64,000 nucleotides of DNA from Myxococcales bacterium 68-20 (GTDB lineage: Bacteria > Myxococcota_A > Polyangia > Polyangiales > Polyangiaceae), in NCBI GenBank assembly GCA_001899635.1, contig MKVQ01000002.1, positions 64,198-128,197 of the forward strand, read 5' to 3'. The notes under the pieces were generated by a model that searched no databases, was not told the origin of the DNA, and was given only the letters and a program-made list of their open reading frames with translations. Position 1 is the stretch's first letter. Each line of letters starts with the position of its first letter. The position numbers and the translations under genes were made by a program. Positions 56,511-64,000 of the stretch are shown one piece after another.

Positions 56511-58688
56511 CTATTTCGCAGCGTGCGCAGCCTTCGCGTCGGGCCGATCGAGCGTGAGATCGGCGACACCGGACTGGAACTGCACGCGAGCGACCATGAG
56601 CTTCTCCTGGAGCGCGACGAGATCCACCGTCGCCCTCGACATCTTCTCGCTGATCTCCTGGAGCTTCTTCTCGAGGTGGGTCATCAGCGGCCCGGCCGTC
56701 TTCACCGCCTTGAGCGTGACGAGCTGCGCGTGGAGCTCGTCCATCCGCAGCCGGTACTCGCTCATCTGATCGCGGCTCGTCGCGATCTGCTGCTCGAGCT
56801 TGACCATGTCCGAGTTGAGCTCGAGGAGCTTCTCGACGTGCGCCTTGAGCGGCCCCTCCACCGCAGCATGCGAGAGATAGACGCGGACGAGGTCGAGCCC
56901 CGCAGGCGACCGGATGTCGGTCGTTCGGAAGACGGGCGTCGCCTCCTCGATCTCGATGTCGGCGCGGGCGTTCGGCTCGAGATCGACCCGGAACAAGTTG
57001 GCGCCGGCGAGATGATCGCTCGAGTCGCCTGCTCCCGGGACGGGGCTCCTCGTGTCCGGGAACTTGGTGAGCTTGTAGCCCGGCGCGACCGAGTGCTTGA
57101 TGTATACGGTCGCCTTCTCGCCCATCCGATTGAAGAGCGTGAAGGTCGCCTTCTTCGTGTGCCGGAGCTCGGTCGAGAACACGCCGCGATTGACGGTGAT
57201 GATCCGCGCGATCTCGTCGCGCTCGGCGTCCTTCCGCTCGACGACGATCTGGCGATCGAGCGCGAAGGGGACGAAGGCAACGGACCGCGCCGGGATCGGC
57301 TCGGCGAGCCCTTCACCGACGAACTTCCCTTCCCCGAAGACGCTCACGGGGCCGCTCTCGAGGGCGCTGTCGGTCGGATTGCGGAACCGCAGCGTGCGGA
57401 ACGGGAACTGCGTGTTCCCGCGCGGGCTCTCGGGATCGAAGAGGTAGACGACCTCGCCTTCGGTCTCGGAGCGCAGGATCGAGACCATCGCGGACGTGCC
57501 CTTGGGGACGGTCATCGCCGACGCCGACTCGAAGTGCGAAGTGCCGATCGGCTCGCTCGTGGGTTTGACGCCACCCGCCCCGCCCTTCGAATCATCGCCC
57601 CTCCCGCCGCCCGCGTCGACCTGCGGAGGCGGCGCCGGCGCTTCGGCCTCCACGACCCGCGCGCCGCCGCTCCGCCCCACCTGCTCGCCCCTCCCGAGCG
57701 CGACGATGCGGCTCGGGTCGACGCCGTTGCGCACGAGCTGGTCGCGAAGGCGATTCGCACGCTCGAGCGAGGCGGACGACTTGTCCTTGTCGCCGGCGGC
57801 AGCGTAGCCCTCGACGACGATCTGGTTTCGGCCGTTGCCTCGAAGCGAGCTCGCCATCCGCGTGACAGCGTCGGCCGCAGCGCTTTCGCGTGGGCTCACC
57901 ACCGCGGCGGGCCTGCTCGCCGTCGCCACTGAGCTCGGCGACGCACTCTTGATGGGCGGCGCCGCATTCGCCTCGCTCTTCTTCCGGTCCTCGTTCTCGG
58001 CCATCGCCAGCGTGTCGTCGCTGAAGTCGCCGACGATGCGACGCGCGCCTGCCGGGCCGTTCGCCTGCCCGTAGGAGGCTCCTCCCATCGGCGGAGCCTG
58101 CGCGAACAGGTCGTTCTCTTGAAGCGTCTCGCGCTCGACGAGGCGGAGGCCCTTGAGGTCGAAGCGGAACGACATCGCCGAGCTCGCACCGACGCCGAGA
58201 CGAACGTCCTTCCAGTCTTCACCCGACGTGTTGTCGACGATCGCCCACCCCTGGAGCTCGACCTTGCCCGTCTTGCCCACGACGACGCGGTAGCTCGGCT
58301 TCCACGACGGCGCCTCGGTGACGTAGGAGAGCCGCAACTTGTGCGTGCCGCCCGCTTTGCCCCCGGTCGAGGACGAAGCAGCCCCGACGCCGATCTTCAT
58401 GTCGATCGTGCCGCCCGACGTCGGCGTCGAAGGGTACGAGATCGGCGCGGGCTCGCCGGTCGTCGCATCGACCACCGTGAGCGACTTGAGGAAGTCGTCG
58501 ACCTTGTCGTGCGGGACGTTCAGCTTCAGGCTGTCTCCCTGGACCTCGGCGTAGCGCTCGAAGTAGGCGACGCCGTTCCGGTACACGACGACGCGGCCGA
58601 GCGTCGTGTCGCTCTTCACGTAGCTCGTGGTCGTCTGGCCGCAGCCGACGAGCGCGATCGCGGCCGCACAAAGGAGATACGTTCGCAT
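56511..58688 (-). CDS. DUF4139 lipoprotein with OmpA-like insertion and coiled-coil tail
   Basis: The 725-residue lipoprotein (lipobox ALVGC, about 16) has an N-terminal DUF4140/4139-like region: TLGRVVVYRNGVAYFERYAEV, then SWKPSYRVVVGK and the remaining DUF4139 strands after residue 400. Between them (about 260-345) lies an OmpA-like block, VVEGYAAAGDKDKSSA and RDQLVRNGVDPSRI. The HTD motif that contacts peptidoglycan is replaced by YAA. The C-terminal 100 residues form a coiled coil. It is probably an envelope protein; its function is unknown. GGAGGAGCTCC precedes the ATG. Confidence 0.78.
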   Translation of the reverse strand: MRTYLLCAAAIALVGCGQTTTSYVKSDTTLGRVVVYRNGVAYFERYAEVQGDSLKLNVPHDKVDDFLKSLTVVDATTGEPAPISYPSTPTSGGTIDMKIGVGAASSSTGGKAGGTHKLRLSYVTEAPSWKPSYRVVVGKTGKVELQGWAIVDNTSGEDWKDVRLGVGASSAMSFRFDLKGLRLVERETLQENDLFAQAPPMGGASYGQANGPAGARRIVGDFSDDTLAMAENEDRKKSEANAAPPIKSASPSSVATASRPAAVVSPRESAAADAVTRMASSLRGNGRNQIVVEGYAAAGDKDKSSASLERANRLRDQLVRNGVDPSRIVALGRGEQVGRSGGARVVEAEAPAPPPQVDAGGGRGDDSKGGAGGVKPTSEPIGTSHFESASAMTVPKGTSAMVSILRSETEGEVVYLFDPESPRGNTQFPFRTLRFRNPTDSALESGPVSVFGEGKFVGEGLAEPIPARSVAFVPFALDRQIVVERKDAERDEIARIITVNRGVFSTELRHTKKATFTLFNRMGEKATVYIKHSVAPGYKLTKFPDTRSPVPGAGDSSDHLAGANLFRVDLEPNARADIEIEEATPVFRTTDIRSPAGLDLVRVYLSHAAVEGPLKAHVEKLLELNSDMVKLEQQIATSRDQMSEYRLRMDELHAQLVTLKAVKTAGPLMTHLEKKLQEISEKMSRATVDLVALQEKLMVARVQFQSGVADLTLDRPDAKAAHAAK

Positions 58689-58821
58689 GGAGCTCCTCCC
58701 GTCCGCGAACGCCGCTCGTCGACGTGCGTCCACGACGAAGACCCCGCGGGCAGTCCGCAGAGGTCGCCCGACCTGATACGCAGCTCGGGCGCGGAGGATC
58801 TGACGACGCGCACCAGAACGA

Positions 58822-58857
58822 CGAAGGGCCGGTACGCCGCGGCGCACCGACCCTTCG
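58822..58857 (-). terminator. second hairpin downstream of tsf
   Basis: CGAAGGG (58822-58828) pairs with CCCTTCG (58851-58857), and CGGT (58830-58833) with ACCG (58846-58849), giving an 11-bp stem with one mismatch. It lies about 40 bp past the tsf stop. Confidence 0.55.
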
Positions 58858-58859
58858 CT

Positions 58860-58879
58860 GTCTTCCGGGACCGGAAGAC
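58860..58879 (-). terminator. first hairpin downstream of tsf
   Basis: GTCTTCCGG (58860-58868) and CCGGAAGAC (58871-58879) form a perfect 9-bp arm pair around GA, 17 bp past the tsf stop. Together with the second hairpin it makes a tandem terminator for the rpsB-tsf operon. Confidence 0.6.
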
Positions 58880-58896
58880 GTCCTAGACGACTCGGC

Positions 58897-59934
58897 TCAG
58901 TTGCCGATCGTCTTCGCGACCTCGGCGGCGAGGTCTTCCGTCTTCTTCTCGATGCCCTCGCCGAGACCGAAGCGGAGGAACGTATCGAGCTTCACGTCCC
59001 CACCGAGCCTCTTCGAGAGCTCGCCGCGGACCTTGTCGATCGAGCCCGCACCGGGCTCCCAGACGTTGTCCTGACCGAGGAGCGTGACCTCGGTGTACCA
59101 CTTGGAGATCTTGCCCTCGACGACCTTCGGCCACATGGCCTCGGGCGGACCCTTCTTCTGCTCGGCCGCCTTCAGCTCGGCCGCGAGGTCCTTCTCGTTG
59201 AGGTCGTGACCGCCCGCCTTGAGCTCCGCGATCCGAGCGACCGCGTTGTCGAGCTCTTCCTTGAGCTGCGCAGAGTAGATGTCCTTCTGCTTCGCGATGG
59301 CGGCCGCGTCGACCTGGCTCTTGTCGACGACGATCGGGCTCATCGCCGCGACCTGCATCGCGCAGTTCTCGACGAACGCCTTGAAGTCACCGTCGCTCTT
59401 CTTGTCCGCAGAGGGAGCCTGCGCGGCGAGAAGAACAGCGAGCTTGCCGCCCATGTGGACGTAGGCCTGGACGACGCCGTTGTCACCCGTCGCTTCGAGC
59501 GAGTCCCAGCGGCGCACGACGATGTTCTCGCCGATGCGGCCGACGAGCTCCTGGCGGATCTCGTCGATCGACTTGTCCGAGCCCGGGTACTTCTCGGCGC
59601 CGAGGTCCTTGCCCTTCGCGAGGTTCTGGGCGACCGAGACGACGTCGTTGACGAACTTCTTGAAGTCGTCGCCGCGGGCGACGAAGTCAGTCTGGCAGTT
59701 GACCTCGACGATCACGCCCTTCTTGCCGTCGGCGCTCACCCACGTGGCGACCTCACCCTCGGCGGCGACCTTGCCGGCGCGGGAAGCGGCCTTGACGATG
59801 CCCTTCTTGAGAATGACCTCGACGGCCTTCTCGAGATCGCCTTCGGCTTCGACGAGGGCGTTCTTGCAGTCGCTCATGCCCGCGGACGTGCGGTCACGGA
59901 GCTCCTTGATCAATGCGGGAGTAACAGCAGCCAT
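58897..59934 (-). CDS. tsf: translation elongation factor Ts
   Basis: EF-Ts exchanges GDP on EF-Tu. The 345-residue product has the N-terminal UBA-like domain (VTPALIKELRDRTSAGMSDCK), the EF-Tu-contacting TDFVAR (about 82-87) and core repeats with HVAAMSP-like sequence. It is longer than the 283-residue E. coli protein because of an extended C-terminal subdomain with a KWYTEVTLLGQD segment. An AAAGGAG lies ahead of the ATG. It follows rpsB by 42 bp, the near-universal gene order. Confidence 0.96.
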   Translation of the reverse strand: MAAVTPALIKELRDRTSAGMSDCKNALVEAEGDLEKAVEVILKKGIVKAASRAGKVAAEGEVATWVSADGKKGVIVEVNCQTDFVARGDDFKKFVNDVVSVAQNLAKGKDLGAEKYPGSDKSIDEIRQELVGRIGENIVVRRWDSLEATGDNGVVQAYVHMGGKLAVLLAAQAPSADKKSDGDFKAFVENCAMQVAAMSPIVVDKSQVDAAAIAKQKDIYSAQLKEELDNAVARIAELKAGGHDLNEKDLAAELKAAEQKKGPPEAMWPKVVEGKISKWYTEVTLLGQDNVWEPGAGSIDKVRGELSKRLGGDVKLDTFLRFGLGEGIEKKTEDLAAEVAKTIGN

Positions 59935-59976
59935 GGTGGTGCTCCTTTCAAGTCTTGGTGCCGCGGCGCTGCGCGG

Positions 59977-60831
59977 TCAGTTGGCGGGCTCGGCCTTGGG
60001 CGCCTCGGAGGAAACCTCCGCCGCGTCGGCCTGCGGACGACGGCGTCCGTAGGAGACCTCCGCCTGCGGGCCACGGCCACCGCCGCCCTCGCCCTCACGC
60101 GCGCCATGATCCTTGCGGCGCTGCATGCCTTCGATGACCGCGTCGCCGATGCGCTGCGTGATGAGCTTGATCGAGCGGATCGCGTCGTCGTTGCCGGGGA
60201 TGACGTAGTCGACGAGGTCCGGATCGCAGTTCGTATCCGTGATCGCGATGATCGGGATGCCGAGCTTCTTCGCCTCGCTGACCGCGATCGTCTCCATGGC
60301 GGGGTCGATGATGAAGACCGCCGCGGGGAGCGCGTTCATGTTCTTGAGACCGCCGACGTACTTCTCGAAGCGCTCACGCTCCTTCTCGAGGCGCGAGACT
60401 TCCTTCTTCGGAAGCTGGAGGTACGTGCCGTCCTCCTTCATGCGCTCGAGCTGGCGCATGCGGTCGAGGCCCTGCTTGATCGTGCGGAAGTTCGTCAGCG
60501 TACCGCCGAGCCAGCGGTTGATGACGTAATAGGCGCCCGAGCGAACGGCCTCTTCCTGGCAGATCTCCTGCGCCTGACGCTTCGTTCCGACGAAGAGGAT
60601 GTTGCCGCCGCGGGCGACCGTCTCCTGGACGAAGTGGAACGCGCGCGAGAAGAGGCGCGCCGTCTGGTCGAGGTCGATGATGTGGATGCCGTTGCGCGCG
60701 CCGTAGATGAACGGCCGCATCTTCGGGTTCCAGCGCTTCGTCTGGTGACCGAAGTGGACGCCCGCGTCGAGGAGCGAGCGAAGGGGCAACGGGAAATCGT
60801 TCTTGAGCTGCGGGACTTCGGACTGAGCCAT
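59977..60831 (-). CDS. rpsB: 30S ribosomal protein S2
   Basis: S2 binds the small-subunit head-body junction. The 284-residue product has [62 protein letters not shown] and [15 protein letters not shown] in order. A Gly/Arg-rich C-terminal tail of about 40 residues extends beyond the E. coli protein. The ATG at 60831 fits the family start. A good sigma-70-type promoter lies upstream at 60988-61015. Confidence 0.96.
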   Translation of the reverse strand: MAQSEVPQLKNDFPLPLRSLLDAGVHFGHQTKRWNPKMRPFIYGARNGIHIIDLDQTARLFSRAFHFVQETVARGGNILFVGTKRQAQEICQEEAVRSGAYYVINRWLGGTLTNFRTIKQGLDRMRQLERMKEDGTYLQLPKKEVSRLEKERERFEKYVGGLKNMNALPAAVFIIDPAMETIAVSEAKKLGIPIIAITDTNCDPDLVDYVIPGNDDAIRSIKLITQRIGDAVIEGMQRRKDHGAREGEGGGGRGPQAEVSYGRRRPQADAAEVSSEAPKAEPAN

Positions 60832-61207
60832 GGTGCGCTTGCCTTTCGGTTGGGCCTCCGCTTCCCTCCGGGGCCAGCGAAGCTCTCCGAAAAGCGGAGG
60901 AGATTCGCACCGGGCCGCCGGTATTGCGCGTGGGAAGCGTGTGGAATCGTTACGTGGTTTCCCGGCCGGAATTGGACGGGGCCGCGCATCCTACCCACGG
61001 CCGCTCGGCCGTCAAGCGAAGCCATCCTTCGCCACGGCACTCCTATTCTTCTTCGTCAGTCTCGTCTCTGCGTTCGCCGTGCCGGAGCAGAGACTGCCTT
61101 GCACCGGTTGAGGTTTGAGCTAATAGCTCCGCCATCCTACCTGTACCCCCAAGTAAGCGCTGTTCTCGGCCCGCTCGGGCCAGCAGGCCGCTTCAGAGGA
61201 GAGGATC
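60832..61207. other. 376-bp divergent region between rpsB and a lipoprotein gene
   Basis: This region carries the rpsB promoter at 60988-61015 (minus). On the plus side, TTGCAC (61099) and TAATAG (61121), spaced 16 bp, are a weak candidate promoter for the lipoprotein gene at 61208. The 156-nt rpsB leader could hold an S2 autoregulatory structure, but I cannot show one. Confidence 0.45.
60988..61015 (-). promoter_or_regulatory. sigma-70-type promoter of rpsB-tsf
   Basis: Read on the minus strand, TTGACG (61015-61010) and TAGGAT (60993-60988) are separated by 16 bp, matching the consensus at 5 and 4 of 6 positions. The predicted leader to the rpsB ATG is about 150 nt. Confidence 0.6.
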
Positions 61208-62722
61208 GTGAAGTTGGTTCGCTCGACCTCATCATTTGCAGTTCCCGCGGTCCTCGCGCTCGTCGCCGCCGCCTGCAGCGCCGCCGGCACTCCCGGCACG
61301 GAAGGCAAAGCCGGGGCGGACGGCGCCCCCGGCACGCCCGCCGAGGCTCCGCCGCGCGACGCGGCCATCAACCTCGTCGAGCCGCGCGTCGGTCTCGTGG
61401 CGCGCCGCCTCGAGGTGACGATCGCGACCGACGGCAACGTCGATCTCGCGAAGGCGAAGGTCGACTTCGGCGACGGCATCAAGGTGCTCGGCGTCCAGCA
61501 GCAGGGCGCTGCCCTGGTCGCGAGGATCGAGATCGGGGCCAACGCGAAGCTCGGAAAGCGTGACGTCGTCGTCGAAGCGGGCGGCCAGACGCTCACCGCG
61601 AAGCACGGCTTCGTCGTCGCCGTGCATCTCGATGCGAAGATCGGCGCCGGCAAAGCCGAGCAGGGCGGGCTCGTCCGCCTCGACATCTCGAACCGCGACA
61701 CGATCCAGTTCGACACGAAGAACTTCACCCTCTTCCCGCTCGTGGGCCAGAAGGACGCGTCGCTCATCGGTCTCGCCTACCAGAGCTTCACGGCGACGGA
61801 CGGCTCGGTCGTCTTCCTGGGCGATCCGCGCGCGAAGACGGGCGCGCTCGGGTTCCTCGGCTTCAACGATCCGAACGACGAACAGAGCCCGAGCTTCCTC
61901 ACCGCGCAGGACGCCATCACCGTCTCGGCACGCACGCCCACCGCCTTGACGGCGAACACGTCGACCAACGCTGCCTTCGAGAAGGAGCTCGAGACCGGCT
62001 TCTACTCCATCGACCTCGCGCCGGCGGCGAAGGAAGGACTGCTCGTCGACGCATGGGCCCAGGTCCCGGACGACTCGACGATGGCGCCGCTCCTCCTTGC
62101 CTATCCGGAGAGCGGGAGCGCCGCAGACCTGCTCGCTCAGGGAAGCTACGAGCAGGGCATCCCGTTCCTCGGCATCCCGGGCAGCGAGGCGCGCGTCGCC
62201 TATCCGGTGACCGAGGCATCGAAGGGCTACTTCGTCCTCCTCGATGGCGAGCTCGCCCACGGACCGACGACGAAGACGGTGCTCGACTACACCGCCGTCC
62301 GCGCGCAGATCGTCGCGGAGAAGCCCGCGGACCACGCGACCGGCGCCACCGCGCAAAACATCGGCTCGCTCCCCCTCGCGACGAACGCGATCCCCGCGCG
62401 CTTGATCACGGGCGAGCTCAAGACGGCCGAGGAGGTCGACGTCTATTCGTTCGACGGCTTCTCTGCGAGCAATGCGACCGACATCCTCGTGAGCGTCGTC
62501 TCCGACAGCGACGTGCTGGTGCACGTCGACTTCGTCCCCACGTTCGACAGCGATCAGCTCGTCGAGATCTCCCGCGGCGGCAAGGCCGGCATGGGTGTCA
62601 CGGCCGACGTCGTCGGACAGAAGCGCTTCATCAAGGTCGTCTCCGTGCCGGACTCCGGCAAGCCGACCGGCAAGTACACGCTCGGCATCAAGCGCATCGC
62701 GCCAGTCGTCGTGCAGCCCTGA
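61208..62722 (+). CDS. lipoprotein with short collagen-like repeat, paralog 1
   Basis: The 504-residue lipoprotein has a lipobox-like VAAAC (about 23). A short Gly-X-X collagen-like stretch follows (GTPGTEGKAGADGAPG, about 27-42), then an Ig/TIG-like domain beginning LVEPRVGLVARRLEVTI. The remaining 350 residues are beta-rich and end with a PPC-like module (AEEVDVYSFDGFSA). It is 170 bp upstream of a paralog with the same plan. The pair is probably surface-exposed. No function is known. Confidence 0.75.
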   Translation: MKLVRSTSSFAVPAVLALVAAACSAAGTPGTEGKAGADGAPGTPAEAPPRDAAINLVEPRVGLVARRLEVTIATDGNVDLAKAKVDFGDGIKVLGVQQQGAALVARIEIGANAKLGKRDVVVEAGGQTLTAKHGFVVAVHLDAKIGAGKAEQGGLVRLDISNRDTIQFDTKNFTLFPLVGQKDASLIGLAYQSFTATDGSVVFLGDPRAKTGALGFLGFNDPNDEQSPSFLTAQDAITVSARTPTALTANTSTNAAFEKELETGFYSIDLAPAAKEGLLVDAWAQVPDDSTMAPLLLAYPESGSAADLLAQGSYEQGIPFLGIPGSEARVAYPVTEASKGYFVLLDGELAHGPTTKTVLDYTAVRAQIVAEKPADHATGATAQNIGSLPLATNAIPARLITGELKTAEEVDVYSFDGFSASNATDILVSVVSDSDVLVHVDFVPTFDSDQLVEISRGGKAGMGVTADVVGQKRFIKVVSVPDSGKPTGKYTLGIKRIAPVVVQP

Positions 62723-62799
62723 TCGCATCGCGCATCGCGCCGCCCGCTCCGGCCGTTCGCTCGGCGCGGCGATGCGGGCACGATTTGCGGGGCGGCGCC

Positions 62800-62847
62800 T
62801 GCGGGTAGTTGGGGCGGCGATTGCGGGTAGTTGGGGCGCAGCCCCAA
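62800..62847 (+). repeat. dispersed palindrome-containing repeat, copies B and C in tandem
   Basis: TGCGGGTAGTTGGGGCG occurs at 62800-62816 and 62822-62838 (22-bp period). The second continues into GCA/GCCCCAA, forming a 7-bp hairpin (TTGGGGC/GCCCCAA, 62831-62847). The element matches 32719-32743. A second inverted repeat, CGGGC/GCCCG, follows at 62859-62871. Confidence 0.65.
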
Positions 62848-62892
62848 GTTTCGACTATCGGGCAATGCCCGTTGGAAGCAGAGGATTTGTTC

Positions 62893-64000
62893 ATGAAGCT
62901 CGTAAAGCTCTCTTTCTTGGTGGCAGCGGCGCTCGCTGCGCAGGCGTGCGGAGCCGACGGCTCGCCGGGCGTGGACGGCAAGGACGGCAAGGACGGCAAG
63001 CCCGGCGAGGCGCAGGCCTCGGACGAGAACGGGGCGCTCGGCCTCGTCACCCCGACCAAGGGCATCCTCGATCGCGAGCTCGAGGTGAGCATCGGCGGTA
63101 GCGGAACCAAGTTCGCCGACGGCGCGAAGCCGAGCTTCGGTCCCGGCATCGAGGTCCTCGAGGTGACGACGTCGACGGCGTCGCTCATCACCGCGAAGAT
63201 CCGCATCTCGAAGGACGCGCAGATCGGACCGCGCACGCTCACGGTCGGCGACCTCGAGGCGAAGAACGCTTTTACGGTCATCCCCGCGATCAACGTGCTC
63301 GCCGAGGGCGGCAAGGCCGAGATCGAGCAGGGAGGCCTGCTCCAGTTCGCGATCGAGAACAACGACTCGCGCGCGTTCGATCCGGAGAACTTCCAGCTCG
63401 ACGCCGGCGAGCTCATCGATCTCGGCTCGCAAGCCAGCGGGCCTCAGTCCGCGGTGGGTTTCGTCCTCGCTGCTCCGCTAACGAAGGCCGGCTCGAGCCA
63501 GGTGTCGGTCTCGAACCTCGACGCGAGCGGCAAGCCGCGCGTCTCGTTCCTCAGCGCGAACGACGCGCTCACCGTGAAGGCGCGCGCGGCGGACCCGTTC
63601 AAGCTCGGCACTCCGACGGACGCGGCGTTCGCGACCCCGACCGAGACGAAGCTCTTCAAGCTCACCTCCCCCGCAAGCGAGGCTGCGATCGTCGACTACC
63701 GGATCGAGGTCGCCGCGGGCGGCACCGCACGTCCCCTCGCATTCGTGTTCGGCACCGGCGGCGGCAAAGACGACCGCGTCGGCCAGGTCCTCCCCGGCCA
63801 GAACTCCCTCCCCGGACAGTTCAATCCTCCCCCGTACGATCTCCGCGTCGCGCTCCCGATCCCGGCCGGCGCGGCAGCGACCGATCACTACGTCGTCCTC
63901 GCAGACCTCAGCGGCAAGGCCGGGGCGACGGCGAAGGTCACGGCGACGCGCTCGGCAGCGAGCGTCGCGAACGAGTCGGGAGCCGCTCACGGCGCGAACG
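62893..64000 (+). CDS. lipoprotein with short collagen-like repeat, paralog 2, 3' truncated by window
   Basis: The gene runs off the right edge; 369 residues are visible. After a lipobox AQAC (about 19), the Gly-X-X stretch GSPGVDGKDGKDGKPG is followed by GLVTPTKGILDRELEVSIGG. The latter aligns with the first paralog's LVEPRVGLVARRLEVTI, and both then share a FGxGIxVL segment and an EQGGL motif. The translation stays open to the last base. It is the second copy of a tandem surface-lipoprotein pair. Confidence 0.75.
   Translation, partial: MKLVKLSFLVAAALAAQACGADGSPGVDGKDGKDGKPGEAQASDENGALGLVTPTKGILDRELEVSIGGSGTKFADGAKPSFGPGIEVLEVTTSTASLITAKIRISKDAQIGPRTLTVGDLEAKNAFTVIPAINVLAEGGKAEIEQGGLLQFAIENNDSRAFDPENFQLDAGELIDLGSQASGPQSAVGFVLAAPLTKAGSSQVSVSNLDASGKPRVSFLSANDALTVKARAADPFKLGTPTDAAFATPTETKLFKLTSPASEAAIVDYRIEVAAGGTARPLAFVFGTGGGKDDRVGQVLPGQNSLPGQFNPPPYDLRVALPIPAGAAATDHYVVLADLSGKAGATAKVTATRSAASVANESGAAHGAN

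Overview
The window is a contiguous chromosomal segment of about 68% G+C in which genes are tightly packed on both strands. The gene set points to Myxococcota, most likely the Polyangia side: an FHA-domain sigma-54 activator, many lipoproteins with Ser/Pro/Asp-rich linkers, IgGFc-binding, IPT/TIG and PPC-type surface proteins, a TreS-maltokinase fusion, DUF507-YicC-Gmk, and a sphingolipid-style alpha-oxoamine synthase with fatty acyl-AMP ligase and carrier proteins. The genus cannot be named from the sequence. I saw no tRNA, rRNA, CRISPR, transposase, prophage or plasmid gene.

Layout: 1-3900 holds the 3' part of preT, then preA (pyrimidine reduction) and a PAS-PAS histidine kinase. 3918-5532 (minus) holds panB and a small membrane protein. 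5652-8042 is an overlapping three-gene unit: lipoprotein cytochrome c, single-pass membrane protein, FHA-sigma-54 activator. 8216-13080 is malQ-treS, overlapping by 4 bp and closed by a perfect 14-bp hairpin. 13150-15974 (minus) is a four-gene envelope operon (heme-like lipoprotein, SH3/barrel protein, DUF4266 lipoprotein, DUF3570 barrel). 16391-19208 holds small lipoproteins, a RelA/SpoT-synthetase-like protein and a zinc-ribbon membrane protein. 19312-21620 is DUF507-yicC-gmk. 21857-25678 holds lspA and a divergent MrfA-like helicase. 25891-34118 is mostly secreted or lipid-anchored proteins of unknown role, including a zinc metallopeptidase. 34378-38037 is ileS (minus).

39715-47215 is the most unusual region. 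Fatty acyl-AMP ligase plus two acyl carrier proteins (minus) diverge, across a 10+10-bp dyad, from a ketosynthase, a chain-length-factor-like partner, a lipoprotein and a PLP-dependent alpha-oxoamine synthase; a third carrier protein faces them. Together they could activate a fatty acid, elongate it on a carrier and condense it with an amino acid into a sphingoid-like or other amino-ketone lipid. The minus series 50368-46958 (small protein, LpxL-type acyltransferase, thiG, small lipoprotein, thiE, ACP) abuts it.

50460-58688 holds an MlaF-like ABC ATPase, a DUF4190-type protein, an HTTM membrane protein with partner, a polysaccharide deacetylase, an MscS channel and a DUF4139 lipoprotein. 58897-60831 is rpsB-tsf (minus) with a recognisable sigma-70 promoter and tandem terminator hairpins. 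61208-64000 holds two paralogous lipoproteins with short collagen-like repeats; the second runs off the window end.
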